DNA of 64,000 nucleotides from Pycnococcus provasolii (taxonomy: Eukaryota > Chlorophyta > Pseudoscourfieldiophyceae > Pseudoscourfieldiales). Position numbers and translations under genes: made by a program. The notes beneath the pieces are model-generated. The model was not told where the DNA came from and searched no databases. It saw only the letters and a program-made list of their open reading frames with translations. Numbering within the stretch: the first letter of the stretch is position 1; the number at the start of each line of letters is the position of its first letter. Below are positions 54,674 to 64,000 of this stretch, in pieces. The stretch covers positions 62,001 to 126,000 of the forward strand of contig CP150582.1 of the NCBI GenBank assembly GCA_049487715.1, given 5' to 3'.

Positions 54674-57600
54674 TTACAATCCGGGAAGAGTGCGCCACGA
54701 ACTTGCCTCAGCACGTGATTTGTAAGACTTGACGCGCATCGCAGTACTTTCAGTGTACTCATCGCTGTTGCGCCAAAATATTATGGTAAGCATCGCGGTG
54801 ACCTTCTCGACGAGAGGGCGCGTCTTTGGCGCCAGGAAGTCCGACGAAGCGCGAGGTGTCGACCACGCATTTGCGAGGTCAGGCCACACTCCGACAAAAT
54901 ATCCTGCGTCAAGAAGCTTATCTGCCGGTGGCAAGCTAATGGAGTCGGCAACGCGCCCGATGCTCTCGAGAAAGTCCACCCACGCAAGACTCTCCGAACG
55001 CGCACCATGCTGCACGTCATCAATCACGTCCATCTGTGAAGCCTTGTAGCACATTATTGCCTCCTGCAGGCTGAACTGCAACTGCGTGGTTACGATACCA
55101 AGCTTCATTGACAGGAGATCTATCCAAGTCTCCTTCTGCGGCATGCGCACCTCCTTTCCGTGCTTCGTTCGGCGCACGCCAAGCTCAGCGTAGAGATATT
55201 TGAGCAGTTCGAGGCATAAACCTTTCCGAATCGCAACGAGCGTGCCGTCGCCGCGGTCGAAAGCTGAGCAGTCTGACCTCCACATGGTCTCCATCTCCAA
55301 ATTATAAAGACGTTCCGTTCGGAAGTCATTGCGTTGGAGAAAGTAGTTCACCATCGGATTCAAGTTCGGGTCGATGTGCTTCTCAAACAGTATCTCCATG
55401 CAACCTTCCGGAGTGTTTGCTCGCTCGTCCTGAGAGTCCGGATTCTTCTCGTGACCGAACAGCCATACAGCAGAACGAATCAGACACTCGATAAACTCTC
55501 GTCGGCCCATCGAGCCGGCACGCTGCAGGTTCCCACCCATCTCTTTCAACTTTACGTCGTTGTCCACGATCGTGGCCACGATGAATTGCTCGATCGCATC
55601 TCGCGCATTGAATTTGTCCGAGATCAGGTTGTTGTCGTCGGTGAACTTTTCCCAGGCGTTCTGCGTCATACGAAAGCCACGTCCGGTACCCTGAGTGGCA
55701 TAGAAGGCGTGCATTGCAATAATCTTGTGGTAGTGATTGCGCACAAACTCTCTGAGCTGCTTGAGAGCATTCTCGCCAATGTTCACATTCTTATCGGAAC
55801 CCTTCACCTGAATGACGCTGAACTTGCGGAATCGCGAACGATCGCAGATCAAGAGCCAATCAAACTGGAACATTTTACGATGGCAGGCCTCGGTATCCCA
55901 GTAAGTCTTGCAGTCCGCCTCTTTGAAGCGTCTTGGCGCATACACAGACGCGTCGATGTCGAAGACAGGCCGCTCCTCTGGCGGCGGAGGCGCGATTTCC
56001 TCCACGCTAAGGTCGACACGGTACACGCGCCTAGGAAGCACCTCAAAGCGCACGTTGTCATCGACGAGATCCCCGAATCGTCCCGTGTCGCGCAACGTAT
56101 GGCGCGTCGGATCGGGCCCGATGGAGGGAACAATCTTCAACTGCGATTCACTTCTTTGTGTGGGCATAGTCAGCGCATCGAATAGCGGCAGTCTCGGCAG
56201 AGACATCTTTCCCAAGCCAAGCAGGTTCTTCGGACGCGACGGGGGCCCTTCCAGTGGAACGAGGATCGAGTCACACCCCTTCTTTGCTGTCCAATAGTAG
56301 TGCGCCTCTCGCCCGTTTGGGAGCGGGAACGTGGGTATCAGGCCTTCGTAGACAAGAGAACCCGGCACGTGCCGGAAAATGCTCATACTTGCCTCATCGC
56401 CCATCTTGTCATCAAAATACTCGGCACTATCCCCCATGGCAGCGCGCCTCTTTGCATTCTGCTTCTCCGTCCAGTTAAAGGTGGTAGGTGTGTGGAAGCC
56501 TGGACCTCTTGCTGTATTGTTTCCAACAGTGACCTCAACGGCACGAACGCTCTGGTCACTTTCCGCCCTGAGACTAACACTTGATGTCTGTGCAACAAGC
56601 TGCTGCGCATCAACGTCGCCATTGCCTTCGCCGTCATTTTGCATTCCAAGCGCGGAATCCTCAACGCCTCGCTGACCACCTCTCTTTCCGTGCATCACCG
56701 TGAGCGGCCGTCCCTCGTCGGCAAATCGGCCACCCATAGATAAGTCATGCACATCCGCGGCGGAGAATGGCCTTGGCGCGAGCTCGCGGTAGACGCCTTT
56801 TTCCGTGCGTGTCGGGATTCCGGAGAATCCATACCCACCCGAGGATGACATGGCATCCTCCACGTCTTCGCGGGGCTTTATCATCTTAGTGCCCAATGTG
56901 CTGGTCGCCGACAGGTGAGCCGGATAGACCGGCGGACGTGCACCTAGGGTGCTTGGTGGTCTTGCGCGGCTCGCCTCTGGACTCAGTGGGCGCGTTGTTG
57001 ATGCCGCTGCAGAGTCCTGTCCCGGGGCTGGCGTTTCCATCTCCCCCTCCACACCCGCGATCGGCGTTTCTTCAGGTTCCGCCTCTTCATCTACACCTTC
57101 ACCTCGCTGAGGCGAGGTTGGACCTGGCGATGATGCACTCAATGCGCCATGTGCAGAAGGGCTTGGGGATGCACCTTCTGCACCATCCTCTTGATTGCCG
57201 TCTCCGTTTGCAGGGGTCGCCGTAGCACCATCAGCCGGAGTCAACGGCGTTAACATCAAGCTGTTTTCTGGAACAACAAGCTCAAGGCGACTCGTAGCAC
57301 GCTGCACCGCGTTGTCGAACACCTCTTCAAAGTAAGCAGCCACTTCCACGGGGCGTTCCATCTGAAGCAATTCTCCGCATTCTGCGCCAGCAGACATGAG
57401 CAGGCGCACATCCTCTTCGAGCCCATCACCGTCGACACGGTGATGGTACCTGGAGAGTCTCGGCAACCACCGTGCCGCCCCTTGACGAGACCGAAACGTC
57501 GAATCATCCATCGGCTGTGGAAGAGGTCCGAGCGCCTTTGACGATCGAATGCGCTGGGATATTGTGCGTAGGCTCTCTCCCGTCGCGCGTCCGACCATGG

Positions 57601-60600
57601 TAGAGGGAGACATGCCCATAGACACCATGTTTAGCTCAGGCTCACTTAATGATTCCGCCAGTCGCTCGAAAGGCGTGCTTGGACGAGGATCACGGCCCTT
57701 CGACTGACGACTTGATGGACGGCTGTGGCGCTTCAAACGCTCCCTTTGGTCTTCCATCGAAACTTCCTTGGACATGCGCTTCGCAGTGTCGCTGATTGGA
57801 GGGGGGATATGATCGGGCCAGTGATTCTGCTTCCAGTGCTGCCGGGCCTGCTCACGCTGGTGGCGAAGCTGCTGCATTTCAACGCTGTTTGGATCCGCAT
57901 ACTTTTCCCAATCCTCCTTAGGCTTTGGAAGGAGCGAATTCTCGCTGCGCAGAACGCGGCCAACGACATGCGCCTTTGGTGTGCCAATCGTCTCCGAGAA
58001 CTCGAGAAAGCGCTCCTTCAATTTTTCCGCGTGTGCTTTTTTCGCAAGAAGGCGCTCCTCCGCCTCTGTTGGCTTGTGAGCGCCTAGCCCAATCTGCGAC
58101 CGTCGCCCCATCGCCTTGATCCCCGCTCCCTTCTTTTCGTGTCTCTCAGCCTCGGCGCGCCACGCCTCACGCTTCGAGCGAGATCTCTCAATCTGGCCCT
58201 GTAGCTCATTCGCGGCTTCAGCAGCCTCCGAGACGATGCTAACGCGATTGCGCTGCAATTCGAGCTTGTATAGTCGCGTCTTATTTGCGGTGTTTAGCGC
58301 ACAATTTGTGAGCACCATCGTCGCAAGTTCTATGCTATGTCCCGCGAGCTCGATGTCTGGATCCTGCCGTGAGAGGCGAAGAAGCGTCACAACACCACGC
58401 TTGCAGATATCCTCCTGTGCCGAAGGGCATTCGACAGAAAGATTCACGAGAGCTGTCAGCGCGAGATCACCAACTCGCATGACTGCCTCCGTGTGCGCAC
58501 CAGCGTAGCCCCATCCACACTCGAGCCAGCGTGCCTCGTCTCGCTCGGCGCGCACGTAGCACGCTCGCACCACATCGAACATTCGCACCACGAAATTCGA
58601 CGACACCATCTCAGCACGTCCTTCTGGCCCAGCGGCATGCGCGATCCAGACACAGGCTGCGCATGCAGCATCCGCCATCCTCACATCTCGAACATGACCA
58701 TACGCCGCCGCAGCACCAAGCGCGGTGCTCAATCGGACGATGCCTATCTTGTGCAGGAGCTTCTTCTCGCTTTCAACGACACTTGAATCAGCTTGCTGCC
58801 TGCAGAGGTGCACGAGCAAGCCGATCGCGATGCGCATGGCAGATGGTGCAGGGTCGCTTCCTCCCCAGCCTGGAGATGTAAATTCGCCGGGCGACTCCAC
58901 CCACTCAGGCAAGTCGATGCGACGAGCCGTGTCGTCGCCCGCACTGGCTCCATATCCCCTCGGTGCCCACGACTCGACCACTCGCATGACATTCTCTAGC
59001 ACGCCATCCTCGAGCAAACATCTCTTCAGCTCTGCATCTGCCGCGGCAAAGGCCCACGAGGCGGCGCATGCGAGTCGCATCGTGTGGAAGTAGTCGGTGC
59101 TTTCGACCGCCCACTCGCCTGTTCGACCGGAGGCAAATCTCGTTCCCCAGCCGTCATGAATCTCCTTCAAGGTGCCGAGCGGGAGGCTTCCGATGCAACT
59201 GGCGATTGAACGCAGTGCACGGCGGATGCCCGAGCCCTCTGCGATGGGTCGAAGTCCACCCTGCAAGGGTTTTGAGGTCCACCACGAGAGGTGCCCCGCA
59301 TCCATTGCGAACAGATCGTCGTCGCGGTATAGGAAATCTAGTTCGTCGTCTGGTCCGAGGACGAGAAGGTGGATCGATGCAATAGCGAAGGAGAGAGCGC
59401 TTGCCGCACATGTTGTGTAAGAGACCGGCTCCATGCCCTTGCGACGCGCATGCTGGCCCATGAGTGTGTTCCATCTCTTCTCAGCCTCGGGACCAACTCC
59501 ATGATCGGGCATGGTTCTCTTGAGTGTTTCAGACCTTGAAAAGAAAGCAGGCTTCGTAAGTTCGCCGCTAGCAGTGACCTCATTGTCAACCACCTTGGCC
59601 TGACTATCCGCTTGACTATCTGTGAAATCCCCCAAAAGATCTAGAGCGCTTGAGGTTGTCATCTTGGTCAACTTCACAACAGAAGCCATTTTTTGGCGAG
59701 ATTTCTGAACACGACTATCGAGGCTGTCAAACCAATCCACCTCCTGCAAGCGTATGGAATTAAAGCTAAAAGGCGGATTTTCGATAATCTCCACAACGTT
59801 TTCCACTCCGTAGTATGCACTGGTGTGGTTACCATGAGCAAGTTCCAGCATGTCTGAGAGCACATTGTCAACCAGGCTAGCCAAACTTCCCAGTGGTTCG
59901 AACGTGACGTGAGGTTTCTTTTCGTTTTCCGATGGTATTCCAGCAGCTTCTTTTGCCGCCTCGGTCACATCGTCCGCATGCATATTCAGCAGGCGCGCGC
60001 GCAAGCCATCGTGGCGGCAAAGTACCCATAGAGCGGCAGCCAGGAACTCGAGAACATCGAGAGCTTCATCGAGGGCAGACCATTTAAAGGTATCGCGGAT
60101 TTCGAGATCACTCCAACCTTCGCCGGCAGTCGACAGCAGCATGATGCTCGCTGCGGCAGCTTGATTGAGAGCAGCGCGCGCCTCATTCAGCCACGTCTTT
60201 GCCAACTGCGCATCAAGAATCGAATGCACGAGCCCGCATTTGACTAGCACATCCCGGTTCGGGCCATACAGACACCTACTCGTTTCAACATCCTCCTCCT
60301 CCAGAAGCTGCACAGGCTCCTCGCCGCGCTCGTATTGGTGTGCAGCCAGGCAACCCACCGCAGCAGCAGCTGTTGCGCGCACCCAGCCCGTGCCTCGCTT
60401 CGTGACTCCCGGTCGGTCAATTGGTGGTCGAAGGAGAGAGCGCAGGGCATCATCCACGTCGCCAAATTCGTGCATTTCGTTGTCAGGGTCAATCTGATCC
60501 GCCATCAGGCGACTCGTCGGGCGATGACGACTGAAGGCGGCAAGACATCCAGCTATGGACTGGGTGGAGTGTCCCACTCCTGGTGTTGCCAGGCAGCGGC

Positions 60601-63600
60601 TGCCCAGGAAAGAAAGTCGCGCAATGCGCGTTGCATCAACAGCCGGCTCGTCATACTTAGCAACCTCGATCAAAGACATCCCGATGCCCCACATCGCGCA
60701 AGCGGACGATTCTAGCAGCATCGTGATATTTTCCACATCGTCATCCACTTGCGTAATCTCTAGCTCCCCCTCGCCCGTGTCATCTTGAAATTGATGCAAT
60801 CCATCTATCGCGAAGAGGTCCAACTTGTCCATACAAACAGATATTTGGTAGAGCAGCTCATCGAAAAGACGCAGCGACTTTCCCGTTTCCGCGATCACCT
60901 TTGCAAGGTTGCGATCAAGTGCGAAATTGGCGAGAATCATGCATGCTATAAAGCTCACTTGTTTGTTCGCGCTGTGAAGCAACGGCATGAGCTGTCGAAT
61001 ACCATCGGCTTGGCAGAAGTCGTGCCGGGCTCGTGAGTCTCTGTGCAGCATCGAATACAGGATCTCAGCGCTCAGCTGACGCTTGCGGCCGATTGGAAAT
61101 TCTACAGTTTCGAGGAACTTGTAACCATCGAGTGGATTGTATGGCATCTTCTTGAGTATCTCGTCTTTCACTTCAGGTCTCTGATGCTTCTTTTCATCGT
61201 CACTGTCACTGTCGCCATCATTCTCAATCGTCTTGGCGACCGTCGCAGCATCGTTTTGGCTTTCCATAGACTGTATCCTCTGCGCCAACTTGACATTGTC
61301 CTCAGTGTTGTCTTCGTCAAATGCTCTCTCGAACTCGGCGCGATGTGGATCATCCTCTTGAAACCAACCATCCTGAGGTGCGTCGCCATCAATTGGTTGT
61401 TCCGCACTCGCATTCGCTGTGTCTTCTTCGCCAACTTCACCCTGCGGCTGTTCCATCTCCTGCTCTTGTGCCTGTGCCTCCTTTGAGTCCTCCTCTGCAT
61501 GTTTCTTGAGGGAAAGTGCCTTTGCGAGCATTGCATCCTTATTGCCAATATCGCCGCGGCGCACGCGTTCCTCCGCACCTTCGCCTTCACCCTCAAAAAT
61601 CGCGTCCTTTAACACCCGCCCTTCCTTATTGCCAAGCTTGATAAACCCTCTTCGAGCAAGGAGGTCCCGGAACTCTCGCTGAAGTCGGCGAACAGCACGA
61701 ATTTGCGCGTAAACCGAAACTCCATTGTCGACATATCTCTCGACCTCGTGTGTCAATTTGGACACGAACATGTTCGCAACGCTCATCATTGTCGAAAAGT
61801 CTGGCTCGTGCTTGTACGCACGACTGCGCGTCACCCTGTCAACGGAGAGCACATTGAGCGCACCTAGGCAGTGGTACAGAATTCGGTCTCGCCAAAAGTG
61901 AAGCTTTGCATATTTGTCTTCCATTTCGACAACAAGCGGGCTCTTCCAGCCGCAGGCTGTGCGAGTTGTGTCGATGACAAGCTCCACACATCCTGCTTCA
62001 GCAAGCAACATGCGCTGTCCAGCCTTGGCAGAAAGCTTCCAGATGCATGCTGCCGCAGCCCACTTGGCGCATGGCGGTCCTCTTTCGAGGCACTTTGCAA
62101 GAGCCTGACAGTCCTCCCAAACGAACTCGCCTGAGTAGTGCACCGCAAGTTCCCACAGACCATGCGCCGCCTCAAAGAATCCTCCACGAAGTGCGCTGGA
62201 TGGGTCCAAAGCACGTATGCGCAGCTCTGATCGAGCCTTCGCGCGTAGCGTTTCGGGAGAGAAAGGCCTTTCGTCAATCCACTTGTGCAAGCCTTTTTCA
62301 TCCTGAATTTCCTCAACCTTGTCGCGATGGTCGGAGAGGTCGTCCACCGTGTAGAGCAGCCACGCGAATTTGTCAATCTGCTCCGCCTCGCTTTCCGTGA
62401 GGCTCTCTCCGCACAAATTGAATAGCTTCGCCTGTCGGACGAGCGTGTTGACGTGAGGGTCATCGAGCTTCGTAGGGTCCTCGCTAAGGTAGTCAAGCTC
62501 ACCCGCGCGGAATCCAAATGGGCGTCCGGTTGGCCCATTCGACGCGTTGTTGTCAGTGCCTGTGCCCTGCGCCATTGCTGGTTCCTGTGCGTCGTGCGAC
62601 GCACCTGAGGTGCCTGCTGCGGCGTCGCCGCCGTCCATTTCCGTGGACGCGACGGCGGCATCTCCATCTTGCTGTCCGTCATCCGCAGCAGCTTCCGCGT
62701 CCGCGTCTTCCTCTCCATTCTCAAGACGCAAGTGCTCTCTCCAGACGATTTCTTCGCGATCGGTGTCAACGTTCCACTTTGGACATGCAAAGTCCGGAAC
62801 GACGACGCGCAGGCGAACCTCCTGGCCTTGCATAAGCTTCCTCGTCTCGATGGTCTTGCCGCCGTCCGACTGTTTGATCTGGTTGACGTGCGTGGCGATA
62901 GGCTTGAAGTGAGCCGCGTCGTCGGCGGCCGAGCTTTCCTTTTTGCCCGCGGCGGCGGTACTCTTCTTCTTTTCGTGTATCATGCTCAGACACGCGTCGT
63001 AGAGCACGGGGAGGAACGGCTCGTCGATTTCGTCTGGCAGCTTTTTCGCGATGGGCAACGTGAGCACCTCATGCGTGTACCTGTGGGCGCCTCGCATGTT
63101 CGCCCTCTGCACGGGGTCGGGGTACACGCCCACGTTCGTGTCGACGTCGGGAACGTCCATCCAGGCGGGCCTGTCCATCGGCTTATCCTGCTGCGCCTGC
63201 GCCTGCGCCTTTGTCGGCGACGGCGACCGATCTTTCTCCTTCTCCTTCTCCTTGCCCTTTCCTTTTTTACCCTTTTTGCCCTTCGTGGTTGGGCTCCCCG
63301 CCGCTCCCTTCGCGGCTGCCAGCTCTGCGTGCCGCTTCTTCATCGCCTCGTCGGCGGCGCGCATCTGCAAGACGAGAGCGTCCCGTTCCGCTTTCTTCGC
63401 CATAGCCTCCTCGCGCATGGCTCTGGTTTTCTCGACGAAATCCTGCTCGAGCCTGAGCGCGTGTGTGGCTTCTTGCTCCCTTGGTTTCTTGGTGTACACC
63501 GCCCCTCTTTCAGGCAAGCGTTTCACCTTCCATCCCCCTGGCAGGACGAAGTCGACTTGAAATTCCACGACAGGACGAACGGCGGCAATTTTCTCCGCAC

Positions 63601-63906
63601 GCCTACTATTATGTGAGCTTTTATGTACGCTGTGACTGAGCGAAGAGTTGGATTTCTTCAACTTCAACCTCCCTGAAGAAGACTTCTCCCTTGCAAGACG
63701 AGGCTTCGACCCCTGGGAAGAGACCCCTGACGCGATACTGGATGATGCGCCATGGGAAGACGAGGCACTCCACTTTCGAACCCCCTACCATGAGCCTGAG
63801 CCTGAGCAGGTACACCAGAGATTCCAGAGATTGACGACTGCGACTCCATCACAGGCACAGACATTTCAGCCACGTGTCCCTGAGTAGCCTCCCCGTCGTC
63901 CGCCAT
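54674..63906 (-). CDS. Giant armadillo-like protein with EF-hand-like C-terminus, two exons
   Basis: The long exon is open from 63672 to a stop at 54674, but its 5' end has no ATG. An exon from the ATG at 63906 to 63816 and a 143-nt intron (63673-63815, GTGTACC...CTTCTTCAG) restore the frame and give about 3029 residues. After a Lys/Glu-rich coiled N-terminal part (about 60-170) there are acidic linkers and many helical repeats of armadillo/HEAT character (e.g. WAAAACIWKLSA, VSFIACMILANFA, TEAVMRVGDLALTALVNLS) over about 490-2000. A Pro/Ser/Glu-rich linker and a C-terminal domain with GTGRGFRMTQNAWEKFTDD and MGRREFIECLIRSAVWLFG follow, like EF-hand-type paired helices. Proteins of this layout occur in flagellates; the ciliary association is inference. 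The right splice could also be a slightly different one. Confidence 0.7.
63673..63815 (-). other. 143-nt intron of the giant gene
   Basis: On the minus strand it begins GTGTACC and ends AGTCTTCTTCAG after a pyrimidine tract. Both flanking frames are closed by stops unless this or a similar intron is removed. Confidence 0.5.
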
Positions 63907-64000
63907 GACGACTTCGAAAGGGACTTCCCTTAAGGCGAACCAACTTTAAGTTTAATAAAAAGAGGTGGGATTCGATTCGGGGTTAAGGGGTTAAGCCACG
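63907..64000. other. Upstream region of the giant gene, window edge
   Basis: The last 94 bases precede the minus-strand start and are A/G-rich with TTAAG words. No further gene is seen. Confidence 0.4.

Noticed and set aside
63788-63815. A 29-nt intron at the start of the giant gene
   Set aside because: GTACC...TAG would also join the frames, but 29 nt is below the usual size for spliceosomal introns; the 143-nt choice has a better acceptor.

Overview
The window reads as nuclear DNA of a photosynthetic eukaryote, most likely a flagellate green alga of the prasinophyte grade. I base this on plant-type organelle genes: a MenA-type phytyltransferase of phylloquinone synthesis, a thioredoxin z-like protein, a plant-like mitochondrial ATP synthase subunit d, a V-ATPase subunit e and a targeted bS16. 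A CFAP97-type ciliary protein adds the flagellate hint. Long N-terminal transit-like extensions, GC-rich coding sequence and AT-rich, non-operonic spacers fit. I cannot name the species. Most genes are single open frames. The introns I can argue for lie near 5' ends: a 316-nt intron at 33200-33515 and a 143-nt intron at 63673-63815.

Left part (1-23.4 kb): a partial nuclear-type protein that runs off the left edge, a nine-unit TPR protein, a membrane-anchored glycosyltransferase-like protein, a GH32 invertase, the CCA-adding enzyme, a 1551-residue VIP1/PPIP5K inositol-pyrophosphate kinase, bS16, a secreted endonuclease/exonuclease/phosphatase-fold protein, ATP synthase subunit d, MenA and a CFAP97-domain protein.

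Middle (23.4-43.1 kb): a large coiled-coil protein, several membrane proteins, an NHL-type propeller, a spliced gene with a THAP-like domain, V-ATPase subunit e, a membrane-anchored JmjC/cupin-8 protein and a chlorophyllase-like hydrolase. Mobile DNA clusters here. There is a 603-bp MITE with 28-bp terminal inverted repeats and TA duplications. There is also a complete 1718-bp miniature Copia-type LTR element with 529-bp LTRs and a GTATC target duplication, and next to it a second Copia remnant in the opposite orientation.

Right part (43.1-64 kb): thioredoxin z, an AzgA-type purine permease, a kinesin with an N-terminal SAP-like segment, two adjacent genes with different RCC1-type repeats, a secreted Cys/Pro-rich protein and a giant (about 3029 residues) armadillo-like protein that fills the last 9 kb.

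Two themes cut across the window. First, telomere-like (TTAGGG)n tracts, usually ending in TTACG, lie upstream of genes and inside the LTRs, and the G-rich strand usually matches the transcribed strand of a neighbour. Second, both Copia relics keep a gag-like head and an RNase H tail and have lost the middle. No tRNA, rRNA or CRISPR array was recognised.
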